Assembly: GCF_000209165.1 (NCBI RefSeq)
Contig: NC_009046.1
Coordinates: forward strand, 62,001-126,000
DNA length: 64,000 bases
Reading direction: 5' to 3'
From: Scheffersomyces stipitis CBS 6054
Taxonomy: Eukaryota > Ascomycota > Pichiomycetes > Serinales > Debaryomycetaceae
Shown: positions 29,853 to 39,706 of the stretch, piece by piece
How the letters are laid out: the number at the start of each line of letters is the position of its first letter
Numbering within the stretch: position 1 is the first letter of the stretch
Program-made: the position numbers and the translations under genes
Notes under the pieces: model-generated
What the model was told of the DNA's origin: nothing
The model's input: the letters and a program-made list of their open reading frames with translations, nothing else
Databases searched by the model: none

Positions 29853-32426
29853 TTAAGGCGAAAACCCTTTCTTGATGAGCAATTGCTTTTTGTTCGCTCT
29901 GTCAATGATATAGGCAGGCAAGTTGGGAATCAACTCAACTGGAACTCGCAATTCTGCCAATGACTCAGGAAGGACTAGATTATCGATGTTGGTGAGTTCT
30001 GGATTCCCACTTAAATCCAATAACTTGAGATAATTGCCAAACCGCACTCCGCGAATAAGCTTGAGGTCGTTGTATGATAAATACAATGACGTCAAACTAT
30101 AAGGGAAGTCTATTGATTCTATGATTTTTATTGAGTGGTATCCCAACTTGAGCACTTTCAAATTCGGAGGGAATACCACATCCTTAAGAGTTGTAATGTA
30201 CTTTTCGTGCTCTTCGGCATCAGGATCATTTTGAAGATCTAAAATTTCCAAGGTGGGGGGTAAAGTTACATTCTTCAAAGTGGTTATCATGTTATCTCCC
30301 AAATACAACTCTTTTAATGCTGTTGGAAATTGCACCTTGTTAAGAGTCTTGATGTTGTTGTCGTTCAAGTAGAGTATCTCCACAGAGTTCGGCAATTTCA
30401 AAGGGTTGATACTGTTAACTCCATTACCAGTCAAAATCAAAGTCTTTACATTCGAAGGCAATTTCAAACCTCTAGTGGTTGTCATTGACGATTGTAGATT
30501 CAACACTTCCAAATTGTCCGGGAACTTTACTCCGGTCATAGACTCGTTGGGAATGTTAGATACTTCCAAGTACCTCAAAGTTTCTGGGAACTTGACACCT
30601 TTGATAGAATCGATGGGATTAAACCCCAAATTCAATGAAATCAAATCTTCTGGGAAATTCACACCTCGCAAGGATTCAATTCTGTTTTGGGAAATATCTA
30701 GGTGTTTCAAAGTAGCAGGGAATTCTACGTAATTTAATAAGTAAATCTTGTTGTCTTCCAAGCCTAAGCTTTCTAAAGTAGCAGGGAATACAATATTATC
30801 AATGGAATGAACTGCCCCCTGGCCAGCCAATAATGTTTTCAATTTGGGAGGCATTTTGAAACCAGTCAATGTCTCCAAGGCGTACCCTCCTCCAATATTC
30901 AATACCTGTAAACTATCCGGTAACTGCACCCCTGGTAAGAACCTTATGCTGCTTTCACCGTAATCCAATACTTTCAAATGCTTCCAGTACTCAATATCTC
31001 CTTGAATTTCCTGTCCAAGTTTTGCGAGTTCATTACGTTCAGTGATGTAGACAGTATCCATGTCATACTTGTTAATGACCGAACAATGAACAACTTTGTC
31101 ACCTGCTACCTTGTTCAAGACATCCAAGAATCTATTGTACTCCTTGATCTCATATTCTTTGTAGTCTTTCCATTTCTTTCCAGGTGCAAAGTGGATATGA
31201 TAACCAATGTCTCCCATACTGGAAATCTTGGCCGGATTTTGTTCGATGAACTCAGCAAATCCTCTCAAATTATTCTCAAATTCGTCGTTGTACTCTATAC
31301 AAATGTTCAAATGATCAAATCTGATATTGGAGAGGACTTTATCTGTCAATAGCGAATTTATTTCAGAAAGCTCGAGGACTGTTACGATGTCGTCGGGCAG
31401 TTCTCTGAGCTCTTTCAATTGCATAATGATATGGTAGTAGCGAGGCTTGTCATACAAAAGAACTAGACGATGCTTTCTAGGGTTTAATGGAGGTAAAGCT
31501 TTCACTGGAGCAACAATTGCAGATGATTGTGAAATGGGAGCAGGTATTGATTCAACATTGTGAACTATTGGAGGTACTACTGGCAATGAAGAAGACACGA
31601 CTGGAACTGAAGATATTATTGGAATTGAAGATGCTACAGTGGAAGGCACTGTTGGGTCTGAAGGTGTCACTACTGGTGCCGAGGATATTGTTGCTGTTAA
31701 GGAGGGTGGAGGAAGTATTTCTGTATTCGTACTTGATTTAACTTCATTTGTGCTCACTTCATATCCAATATGCTGCACTTTGGGACTGAATGGTTCAATG
31801 GAGCTTTCTTTCAAGCTAGTTTCAAACGCTGTATCTGCTGCTTTGTTGATCTGCTCAGCAGTTAGTGAAGGTGTATGTAAAATTGAACTGTTATTAATAT
31901 GTGAGTTTGAGTCTAGGGATGAATCCTCCAAAACACCAAAGTTGGTATCTGGATTCTGTTTGTCTTTTTCTTGAAAATACGGCGTATCACTTCTCTGAGT
32001 TGTGGGTTCAGTTTTCACTGCTACTGACTCCAAATCCGGGAACAGTCGTATTTCATGGGAGCTGGTTAAGGTCATCGGTACTGAACTCTCATTGTTTGAA
32101 AGAGGAAACATATCCAAAGAAGGTTGTACTTCGAGTTTTGCTTTTTTTAAAGGAGGTGAGCTGTGCTGTGAATGGAAATCCCCGTCGTAATTGCTGTTTC
32201 CCGAGACCGTCTCAAGTTGAGATGAGATTGGCTCTGGTTTGACATTTGCGCTTTCCATAGGTTGCGCATCTAGTGCTACTGTTTGTTCAGATTTTTCAAA
32301 CCCAGCTAGGGACTCTAGAAAATAGCTGTCACTATGTGACGTCTCGTCCGTTGGCATCGCCGATGTTGCGTGTTTGCGGATGATCAGTATAAGCTGGAAA
32401 GTCAGAGAAGCACTGTTTGTATTCAT
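29853..32426 (-). CDS. Large leucine-rich-repeat protein with disordered N-terminus (function unknown)
   Basis: This 857-residue protein is not assigned to a named gene. Residues about 1-330 are low complexity, rich in Ser/Thr/Pro/Val with acidic patches (for example repeated PVV and SSIP). Residues about 335-480 form a separate globular region starting RKHRLVLLYDKPRYYHII. From about 480 to 845 there are roughly 16 tandem 22-residue leucine-rich repeats of the form LxxLxLxxNxIxxLxxVxFPxx. The phenylalanine-proline hinge is nearly invariant. The same repeat type occurs in the F-box protein at 43795. It could be a ubiquitin-ligase substrate receptor or scaffold, but no F-box is seen. An internal ATG at residue 24 is an alternative start. 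It is convergent with SUI2. Confidence 0.75.
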   Translation of the reverse strand: MNTNSASLTFQLILIIRKHATSAMPTDETSHSDSYFLESLAGFEKSEQTVALDAQPMESANVKPEPISSQLETVSGNSNYDGDFHSQHSSPPLKKAKLEVQPSLDMFPLSNNESSVPMTLTSSHEIRLFPDLESVAVKTEPTTQRSDTPYFQEKDKQNPDTNFGVLEDSSLDSNSHINNSSILHTPSLTAEQINKAADTAFETSLKESSIEPFSPKVQHIGYEVSTNEVKSSTNTEILPPPSLTATISSAPVVTPSDPTVPSTVASSIPIISSVPVVSSSLPVVPPIVHNVESIPAPISQSSAIVAPVKALPPLNPRKHRLVLLYDKPRYYHIIMQLKELRELPDDIVTVLELSEINSLLTDKVLSNIRFDHLNICIEYNDEFENNLRGFAEFIEQNPAKISSMGDIGYHIHFAPGKKWKDYKEYEIKEYNRFLDVLNKVAGDKVVHCSVINKYDMDTVYITERNELAKLGQEIQGDIEYWKHLKVLDYGESSIRFLPGVQLPDSLQVLNIGGGYALETLTGFKMPPKLKTLLAGQGAVHSIDNIVFPATLESLGLEDNKIYLLNYVEFPATLKHLDISQNRIESLRGVNFPEDLISLNLGFNPIDSIKGVKFPETLRYLEVSNIPNESMTGVKFPDNLEVLNLQSSMTTTRGLKLPSNVKTLILTGNGVNSINPLKLPNSVEILYLNDNNIKTLNKVQFPTALKELYLGDNMITTLKNVTLPPTLEILDLQNDPDAEEHEKYITTLKDVVFPPNLKVLKLGYHSIKIIESIDFPYSLTSLYLSYNDLKLIRGVRFGNYLKLLDLSGNPELTNIDNLVLPESLAELRVPVELIPNLPAYIIDRANKKQLLIKKGFSP

Positions 32427-32710
32427 TTCAAATTTTGATGCTACCCATGCAGGAGAGTCTTCGCTAAACTTGGTCTACTATAGTACATGCGAACTGGACT
32501 GATATTAACTACTCTCTGTTCAAAAGATTATACATTAGTTTTCTCTATTCTATAAGAGGTATATATAAGGCATATTTGCATAAGTACATATTTTGGATGT
32601 GATAACTCTTAGAGTAATAAATATGAAGAAGCTACAAGGACTTCTATTAATTAATGAACATGGTCAATGGTTTTGATGTTAGTAACATTGAGTATTCTCA
32701 TGTAAATTTG

Positions 32711-34249
32711 TTATGTTTTTTCGTGACTCGTCTTGAAACAACTGGTGATTACCAGCTTGAATGGTACGTTGATACCAGTGTAGTCTCCCTGATCGGAATC
32801 AGTATGCTGATCTACTTGTAGATGGTCTCTAGCCTTGATGTAGCCTCTTAATAGTAACAAGGAGCCAGCACAGGCCAAGAAGGAAACACCTGCAAATATA
32901 GAACAATTGATATACAGACCAGGATCTAGAATAGCTCCGTTTCCTTTGGTGAGCTTGATGCCAATGACAGGAGAAAAGAGCCCGGCCGCACCCATGATAG
33001 TCCAAATCATGGAGAAGGCAACATTCATCTTTCGCAAACCAAAGGTACGAGCTACAACGCCAGCAATCATACCGTAGATCGAACCCATAAGGGCACCTTG
33101 AATAATAGCAAAGGCAACAATTGTTGCGTAGTTTCTAGCAGGTACCCACATAGCCAAACAAAGGGTTCCAACAACAGTATATGCAACCACTGAAACAGTA
33201 GCACCTCCGAACTTGTCTGCCAATAAACCTATAATTGGTCTTCCACAGCAGGATCCTAATTGTACCATAGCAGATACGATCGATCCTTGGTACTCGCTAT
33301 ATCCCATAGATGTAGTGAACTGTGCCAACGTGTATAACACGATTACATAGCCAAACATACAGGTAATGACAAAGAAGGAAAGGATCCAGAAGGCAGCACT
33401 ACTGACAACAGCAGAGTCAAAGGCAGTGAACTGGATCTTGTGGGCTTTGGATCTACTTCTGATCAACGAAATAGCAATCCAAGTGAGGCCAAATCCAATG
33501 ATACTCTGAACACGAAGTGCCCAGAAGACACCTTTACTCTCAACAACATGTTGCATTCCTAAGTTGAAACAAATACCACCAACTCCAGAACCTGCTGAAG
33601 ACAATCCCCCAGACAAAATTCTCTTTTTCTTGAAATACTGGGGAAGAACAGTTGTGGCAGGAATGCTGATGAAGGCTAGCCCAAAACTCTGGATAAGACC
33701 CTGAGTCAAGTAAAGTTGCCAGAGCTTTCTAGACCAACTAGCCAACATGAGCCCTGTAAACTGAAGACAGTTACCTACTATTATAGTGGGTCTGGTGCCT
33801 ATCTTGCCTTGAATGAAGTTGATGGCCGGGCTACAGAACAACCCTACCCCAAAGGCTATACCACCGATATAGGCGTAGTCCATTTTTGTAGCGCCTGCAA
33901 ATGTGTTGTTATTCAAGTAGTTGGCAAAGTAGATAGCAAACCCAGAGTTCATCCCCCATGTGCTGAAATTTAGGAGAAAGCATGCAAAACATATCACCCA
34001 TGCATATCCTCCATCGACATTCAACTCCGAATCCTGTGGTTGCGGCAGAGACTGTTTCTCTATATCAGTGGTTGTAATTTTCGTCAAATCTCCGCCTGGG
34101 GTATCACGTATTTCTTCTACTAGGTGGCTATCGCCATTAGTGGAAAGCTTTGTGTGTATCTTGTCGTGAATTTTCTCGAGTTCTTCCTTCGGATTTCCTA
34201 TCGACTTGTCCGAAGCCTCTGTATGCGATGAAGAACTATCCCGCTGCAT
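32711..34249 (-). CDS. Monocarboxylate-permease-like MFS transporter (MCH family)
   Basis: A protein of 512 residues: a hydrophilic N-terminus of about 80 residues, then 12 predicted membrane spans starting at DGGYAWVICFACFLLNFSTW. The DGGYGW-type motif before TM1 is the signature of the fungal/animal MCT family (TC 2.A.1.13). A GRPIIGLLADKFGG loop lies between TM8 and TM9, consistent with the family RxGx pattern. S. cerevisiae Mch1-5 are the relatives; Mch5 carries riboflavin and the others have unknown or untested substrates. I cannot assign a substrate or a specific ortholog. The length is normal. Confidence 0.85.
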   Translation of the reverse strand: MQRDSSSSHTEASDKSIGNPKEELEKIHDKIHTKLSTNGDSHLVEEIRDTPGGDLTKITTTDIEKQSLPQPQDSELNVDGGYAWVICFACFLLNFSTWGMNSGFAIYFANYLNNNTFAGATKMDYAYIGGIAFGVGLFCSPAINFIQGKIGTRPTIIVGNCLQFTGLMLASWSRKLWQLYLTQGLIQSFGLAFISIPATTVLPQYFKKKRILSGGLSSAGSGVGGICFNLGMQHVVESKGVFWALRVQSIIGFGLTWIAISLIRSRSKAHKIQFTAFDSAVVSSAAFWILSFFVITCMFGYVIVLYTLAQFTTSMGYSEYQGSIVSAMVQLGSCCGRPIIGLLADKFGGATVSVVAYTVVGTLCLAMWVPARNYATIVAFAIIQGALMGSIYGMIAGVVARTFGLRKMNVAFSMIWTIMGAAGLFSPVIGIKLTKGNGAILDPGLYINCSIFAGVSFLACAGSLLLLRGYIKARDHLQVDQHTDSDQGDYTGINVPFKLVITSCFKTSHEKT

Positions 34250-35198
34250 ATTTTTCCACTGGGTAATGGGAGCACCAAAATTCTATGGTCTAGTGTATAG
34301 GCGTGTACGTGGAGTCACAACTAGAAGTATAATAGCTCACGATAAGCCTATGTGAGATGGTATTGTATGATATTATTGGTTGATCAAAAAAATTGGGGTT
34401 CAAGCGCAATTAACCCTCTTTATATTTTGTAAAAAAATTTGACATTCCTATTTCTCGGATCTGCCTCCCATATCGGAACGAGTTCTAGAAAATATGAGCA
34501 CTTGCGCTGTTCAGCTTTTGGTTCATACACTGCCAGTTCTTTTAATGGACCACCAGTTACAGTTATTCTTGTCGGACATTCACACAGAAGAGCAAGCTGA
34601 CAAACTGCAAGCGTAAACTGTGACTCTCCCTTCGGATTACAATGTTGACTAGCTTAATGAATCAATTTCAAGTCCGTTTTTTTTTCCGACTCTACAGCTA
34701 TACGACCATGAAATTTATACTTCAAAAAGTTGCAGAATTCGGGTATCAGCCGTGGCCGGTTCACCGTTCTCATCCATGCGGACTCTATGTACACCACTAC
34801 CCGACAATAGCAAAGAGTCATAGAAAGATCGGGTTTCTTCATTGGATGCATTGGTTCAATCCGCTTAGGCTTTGGCATCTACGAGGTCGGGTATCGTATA
34901 TGAGAACGATCGTATACCAGCTACTTTTTACGCTAATCAAAAGAGGCATCATAGGCGACAAAATTGAAAATCAAAGTATAGTTAAAGTTCATGGTGCTGT
35001 AGACTCTTACTAATGAGAGCTGACAAATACTTCAACAAATTTTCAGGACCAGCGGAACCCCGTTCGTGTGGCTCTATATTGCCTTAGAACAACATCTTGA
35101 CAATAATGGCTGCGAAGACTACTGTTTTCTAAAAAATTAGCGATTTATCTCCATATTTACCTCTTCCATACAATAATAATAGGTGCAAAAAATAGAAG
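34250..35198. other. Intergenic upstream of the MCH-type transporter
   Basis: About 950 bp with no supported gene. A 123-codon ATG-initiated frame on the plus strand (34642-35013) overlaps a 74-codon frame on the other strand. Its translation is rich in His/Trp/Arg, without similarity I recognise, so it is probably chance. The region ends at the pol III terminator of the tRNA gene. Confidence 0.4.
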
Positions 35199-35205
35199 AA
35201 AAAAA
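35199..35205 (-). terminator. RNA polymerase III terminator of tRNA-Pro
   Basis: A run of seven thymidines on the minus strand begins 11 nt after the tRNA discriminator base. This is the expected pol III stop. A second T-run follows a few bases further on. Confidence 0.8.
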
Positions 35206-35216
35206 TCAACGAAGTT

Positions 35217-35309
35217 GGGGCAGGCCGGGAATTGAACCCGGGACCTCCCGCATATTAGTTTTGACAAGTCAAACCCTAAGCGAGAATCATACCACTAGAC
35301 CACATGCCC
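35217..35309 (-). tRNA. tRNA-Pro (anticodon AGG) with a 21-nt intron
   Basis: A 93-nt gene. The acceptor 5' half is GGGCATG and the 3' half CCTGCCC with discriminator C. The T-arm CCGGG-TTCAATT-CCCGG is perfect, and the D-arm carries the A box (GTGGTCTAGTGG). The anticodon stem is CTCGC/GCGGG. The loop TTAGGG-T is interrupted after position 37 by a 21-nt intron, the canonical site. Anticodon AGG (inosine-modified) reads CCU and CCC. There is one acceptor mismatch, U6:C67; a mismatch at the same pair is also found in S. cerevisiae tRNA-Pro as I recall. The folded body is 72 nt. Confidence 0.95.
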
Positions 35310-35689
35310 GATTAGATGTTCTACAAATAGTTTTTTTCCTAGGTATGTTCAACAAATCACGTGAAATGACTATATACAGGATTTTGAAAAAGGATTTGAC
35401 ATAATGATCATTAAATTCGACATTTATTCTGCAATTTCGTCGAAAATGGGCAGTGAATCCAAGTAGCTCATAACTGCAAACAGATTAGTCCTATATAACA
35501 CTACAATTGATTTTTGTGGACTGGTATTCAAGCTGATTATGTCTCAAACAATTCGTACATTTTCTGGCATCAAAAACATTTTGAAATCTTCAATCCCAGT
35601 GCGAGACCTCTAGTTGAAAAATCGAATTGCTCATAGTTAACGATATTTTAATTGTTCTATTGATGCTGAGTACATAGTCTAATTTCATT
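35310..35689. other. Spacer between tRNA-Pro and MEF2
   Basis: This 380-bp region holds the MEF2 promoter and tRNA upstream DNA. A CACGTG is at 35358-35363. I see no LTR or delta-like element, although such elements often insert beside tRNA genes. Confidence 0.5.
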
Positions 35690-38227
35690 ATGATAATAGC
35701 GACATCGCTACGATCCCAAACGTTTTGTACATGGAGAGCTTGGAGGGCAGTACATTCCACGGCAGTGCGGCTCGAATCTAAACTCAATGAAGTTCCCATA
35801 GACAGAACCAGAAATATTGGAATAATAGCCCATATTGATGCTGGGAAAACAACCACAACTGAAAGAATGCTCTACTACAGTGGAAAGACCAAGAGAATTG
35901 GCAATGTGGATGAAGGCGACACTGTCACTGACTACTTACCCTCAGAAAGACAACGAGGAATCACAATTCAACTGGCAGCGATCTCAATACCGTGGAATAA
36001 TCACAAGATTAACATTATAGATACACCAGGACATGCAGATTTCACATTTGAGGTGACGAGATCATTGAGAGTATTGGATGGCGCAGTGACAATCTTGGAC
36101 GGCGTAGCTGGTGTAGAGGCACAAACCGAAAAGGTCTGGAAGCAGGCGACTTCGTTGAACATTCCGAAGATTGCCTATGTCAATAAGATGGATAGACCTG
36201 GAGCTGGTTTCAGCAGAACTGTTATGGAAATTATCGAAAAACTTCAGACTAGAGTGGTCTTGTGTAATGTTCCTTATTTCGAAAACTCTAAGGATAACGA
36301 TCCTGTGTTCTGTGGTGTAGCGGACATCCTCCATGTGAAGTTACTTAAGTGGAATCCTGAAATTGACCCTCATGGAAAGAATATAACTGTCATTGATATA
36401 GAAGCGGAGCGTGATACTTACCCTGAAGTGTACGAGACTGTTGTAAAAAGTAGAGAGTCTATGGTTGAAACATTGGGAGAATTTGATGAGGCTATAATCG
36501 ACTCCTTTTTGGAGAGCAATGAAGACTACATGAACATTCCCATAAACGTCCTCAATGAAGCAATTAGAAAGGCCACACTTGAGAATTATTTAACTCCGGT
36601 CTACTGTGGATCTTCTTTCAGAAACATTGGTGTACAGCCATTAATGGATGGTGTGGTGAAGTATCTTCCTTCTCCTTTGCAAATTCTGGTTCCAGAAATC
36701 ACTTCTTCAGCTACGAAGAACGTCAAAATTAAACATGTAAAAGCAAAACAGGCTGTGAAACAAGATATGGAAGTAACTACCAAGATGAACAACAGAACTG
36801 GGTTGGTGGTTAATGCCAATCCTAATCTTACTCTAGCTTTAGCATTCAAGGTTATGACACATGCCACTAGAGGTGTCATGACCTTCTTTAGAGTATACAG
36901 TGGGAAGTTGGTATCCAATTCTATCATTACTAATACAACTACGGGAAAAAAGTTACACGTAAAAAAGCTATTCATGATGCACGGTGATGAACCTGAGGAA
37001 GTGAAACATATTTCATCTGGTAACATTGGTGTTATTACTGGCCATGAAGACGACATACAGACTGGGGATACTCTCGTGTCCCATAGTCATCTCAAAAAGG
37101 GATTCAGTGAAATGGAATCTAACTTGAAGCTTTTACCAATTGAGATTCCTCCACCTTTGTTCAACTCTGCTATCGAGCCTCAAACAGCTGGTGATGAAGC
37201 CTACATGAAAGAATGTGTTCGGATACTTACCAGGGAAGACCCATCTTTGAAAGTATCAGTCGACGAAGAAATGGGACAGACCATAATTAGTGGTATGGGT
37301 GAATTACATCTCGATATCGTCAAAGAGAGACTTGTAAGGGATATGAAGGCGAAGGTTACTCTCAGAGACGTTGCCGTCTCCTATAAAGAAACATTATTAA
37401 ATCCAGGTTCTTCTTATAAACAAACCAGCGAGAGCGGTTCGGTATCTATTGAGATAGAAATGGATAGTTTCGAAGGTGCTGCAGAGGAATCCAGTTTCTT
37501 TGAAGAAAATGGAGCAATGATCATTGCCGAAGATAACAATATCATCATAATCGAGCCGCTGGCTATTCTGCAGAATATGCTTAAGGCTCTTGAAGAGAGA
37601 CGCTGGAAGTCTACCTATTCTTTAGAAGATCTTCAAGAAATCGTGATTCAAGGGTGTTTGACAGCATTGCAGATGGGAGGACCAATTTTCGGTTTATCGC
37701 TACACTCTACCGTGATAAGAGTTAAGAGCTGGGATTTCCCGGTGGCAGACAGTTCTGTTGCTTCAACCGTATTGTTGGATGTCTCCAGAAGTGCTGTGAC
37801 TAGTTATATAGCCACGAATAGGGATTGGTTCGGTATTCTTGAACCCATTATGGAAACCAGAGTCTACATTGATTCAGACATCATGGGTGAAGTATCTCAT
37901 GATCTAACGCAAAGATGCCAGGCCGTGATCAAATCGATTGAAGATGAATCAACCCAGGACGTCGACGCCTTGGCTTGGGCAAAGGATGAAGCCGAGAAGA
38001 CATTCCTTCCTCCAGACTATACCATGAAGGCAGGAAAGGATGCAATTTCCTACAAAAACAAAAAGATTATCATTGCAGAGACACCATTGAGAGAAATGAT
38101 TGGGTACTTATCAAGACTACGCTCGATTACTCAAGGTAGAGGTACATTTGATATGACCTACATTGGCATGAGAAGAGCCATCAAGTCGCGTTTCGATGCC
38201 ATCTCGAAGGAATTTAACTTCATGTAA
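35690..38227 (+). CDS. MEF2: Mitochondrial ribosome-releasing factor 2 / elongation factor G2
   Basis: An 845-residue translational GTPase with a basic, Trp/Arg-rich N-terminal presequence of about 30 residues. G1 is AHIDAGKT (residues 47-54), switch I is RGITIQ, G3 is DTPGHADF and G4 is NKMD. Domains II-V of EF-G follow (GMGELHLDIV in domain III and the C-terminal MIGYLSRLRSITQGRG). The length and divergence fit Mef2 (819 in yeast), which with Rrf1 splits post-termination mitochondrial ribosomes. The CTG codon at residue 95 (35972-35974) falls where EF-G proteins have Ser in RGITIQSAAT. Confidence 0.93.
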   Translation: MIIATSLRSQTFCTWRAWRAVHSTAVRLESKLNEVPIDRTRNIGIIAHIDAGKTTTTERMLYYSGKTKRIGNVDEGDTVTDYLPSERQRGITIQLAAISIPWNNHKINIIDTPGHADFTFEVTRSLRVLDGAVTILDGVAGVEAQTEKVWKQATSLNIPKIAYVNKMDRPGAGFSRTVMEIIEKLQTRVVLCNVPYFENSKDNDPVFCGVADILHVKLLKWNPEIDPHGKNITVIDIEAERDTYPEVYETVVKSRESMVETLGEFDEAIIDSFLESNEDYMNIPINVLNEAIRKATLENYLTPVYCGSSFRNIGVQPLMDGVVKYLPSPLQILVPEITSSATKNVKIKHVKAKQAVKQDMEVTTKMNNRTGLVVNANPNLTLALAFKVMTHATRGVMTFFRVYSGKLVSNSIITNTTTGKKLHVKKLFMMHGDEPEEVKHISSGNIGVITGHEDDIQTGDTLVSHSHLKKGFSEMESNLKLLPIEIPPPLFNSAIEPQTAGDEAYMKECVRILTREDPSLKVSVDEEMGQTIISGMGELHLDIVKERLVRDMKAKVTLRDVAVSYKETLLNPGSSYKQTSESGSVSIEIEMDSFEGAAEESSFFEENGAMIIAEDNNIIIIEPLAILQNMLKALEERRWKSTYSLEDLQEIVIQGCLTALQMGGPIFGLSLHSTVIRVKSWDFPVADSSVASTVLLDVSRSAVTSYIATNRDWFGILEPIMETRVYIDSDIMGEVSHDLTQRCQAVIKSIEDESTQDVDALAWAKDEAEKTFLPPDYTMKAGKDAISYKNKKIIIAETPLREMIGYLSRLRSITQGRGTFDMTYIGMRRAIKSRFDAISKEFNFM

Positions 38228-38573
38228 ATAGACATAAACAAATCGCAATTCTTGTACATAGGCAAGCAACTAACAAACACTACTAGATCGTATTATCCGG
38301 AACAAATGACGAGTTCATGTCTACATTGTCAATATACGAAATCATTAAAGTATAGCTTAATTCATTTTTATGTTTGCCTAACATGCTCCTCTGTTCTTTT
38401 GTACATATTCACGTGATCAATGTGTGCAGGTGTCTCACCTACGAATTTACAAAAATGCATTCTCTGTTTTTTGTCAATTTGACAGGTCCACAATTTCAGT
38501 TTTCCACCAGATTGTCAGCTGTTCAGCACGGTTCCAATTTCGAGATTCTATAAGAGCAGGAGAGACAACCCAG
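38228..38573. promoter_or_regulatory. SNF11-like gene promoter
   Basis: This 346-bp spacer contains CACGTG followed by A at 38410-38415. The frame is open upstream of the chosen SNF11 start as far as 38424, but nothing there looks conserved. Confidence 0.5.
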
Positions 38574-39458
38574 ATGAGCAATTTGCCAGACAACAGCGGC
38601 GTGGGGTCGCTTGCGCTTGACAGAGAGCGTGTCACATGTCTTTTACTTATTAACACCCAATTGATGAAGAAAGCCATCAACATCTACCACAACATCTTGT
38701 GCAACCAGCAGACACTTCAACAAATGCCACAGCAGACGCGTCAAAGTGCCATTGATCTGTACCAGAACTGCACGCGTCGACTCCATTGCAACTTGACTGT
38801 GTTGAACTATATTCATGAAAAATACCACGCGGACCCATCCCAGGTTTCACAACAACAGAACAAGGCCAGCTTTCCTATCATTTTATCGGCCCCACAAGAC
38901 ACTCCAGAGCTTATTCAACTATACACAAAACTTCAGGAATTGTATCCGGAAGCTTTGCAGTACTTGAAAATGAAGCTTCAACAGATGAGAAAACTGCAGT
39001 TCCAGAACCAACCCAATCAGAACCAGCAGCCCCAGCAAAGTAGGCCATCTTCATTTTCACAACAACAACTACCTCAGCGTGGCCAACAAATGCCACAGCG
39101 ACAATTATCTCAACAACAAATCAACAATCTCCAGCAACAGCAGCAGCAGCAGCAGCAGCAGAACCCTATGATGGCCAGTAATTCACCCATGCTCGGCAAC
39201 GTCAACACCATAAACCCACAATCTACATCTGGACAACCAGACTTCTTGCAGCAGCAGCAGCATTACAACAATGGATTCAACGGGCAGAACCAGAAATTCG
39301 GAGGTAACATCCCTCAGCAACAGGGACAGCCTCTGGCCATATCTCCGCAACAGATTTTGCAGCAGATGAATAACGGCCCGTTGGGAGGTTCCGGAAACAT
39401 GAACTCCAACTTGGCAGCTGGAAACGGCAACAACAATAACATGATGGACTTCTTCTAA
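38574..39458 (+). CDS. SNF11: SNF11/SS18-like subunit of the SWI/SNF chromatin remodeller
   Basis: A protein of 294 residues from the ATG at 38574, chosen because it directly precedes the conserved part. A longer frame begins at 38424 but adds a Ser/Phe-rich, unconserved stretch. Residues about 18-120 form helices that match Snf11: CLLLINTQLMKKAINIYHN, a RLHCNLTVLNYIHEKYH helix, and PIILSAPQDTPELIQLY. The rest is Gln/Asn-rich, including eleven consecutive glutamines near residues 186-196. Snf11 binds the Snf2 subunit; the family is related to metazoan SS18. It is longer than S. cerevisiae Snf11 (169) owing to the Q-rich tail. In S. cerevisiae SNF11 is two genes from PAA1. Confidence 0.75.
   Translation: MSNLPDNSGVGSLALDRERVTCLLLINTQLMKKAINIYHNILCNQQTLQQMPQQTRQSAIDLYQNCTRRLHCNLTVLNYIHEKYHADPSQVSQQQNKASFPIILSAPQDTPELIQLYTKLQELYPEALQYLKMKLQQMRKLQFQNQPNQNQQPQQSRPSSFSQQQLPQRGQQMPQRQLSQQQINNLQQQQQQQQQQNPMMASNSPMLGNVNTINPQSTSGQPDFLQQQQHYNNGFNGQNQKFGGNIPQQQGQPLAISPQQILQQMNNGPLGGSGNMNSNLAAGNGNNNNMMDFF
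39138..39161 (+). repeat. (CAG)8 trinucleotide repeat in SNF11
   Basis: Eight uninterrupted CAG codons sit within a run of glutamine codons and encode part of the polyglutamine tract of the SNF11-like protein. Such tracts can vary in length between strains. Confidence 0.9.
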
Positions 39459-39706
39459 AACCAAGCCTTCATGATCCTGAACCGAAGTTATCACACCAGG
39501 TTGACTATTTCAATTGTATTAATATCTTACATTTCTTGTTGTATTATTCTAACGTTTCATTTGCTAAATCTAAGATGTTTGCTGATTTGGCATATAAATA
39601 ATTTCTATTAAATCCCCGATGTCTGAACACATATTGTATTATATGTTTCCTATATATATTGTTACAATTAATGCACGTACTACCAACACATAAGTTAGCA
39701 CGCTTG

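Noticed and set aside
32678..32684. TACTAAC downstream of the MCH-type transporter stop
   Set aside because: No matching donor near the C-terminus; the transporter is already full length.
34642..35013. 123-codon ATG frame beside the tRNA gene
   Set aside because: Odd His/Trp/Arg-rich composition, an overlapping frame on the other strand, no similarity and no promoter signal. It is most likely chance.
35199..35689. Retrotransposon LTR near the tRNA gene
   Set aside because: Searched by eye for TGTTG...CAACA ends and target duplication; none found.
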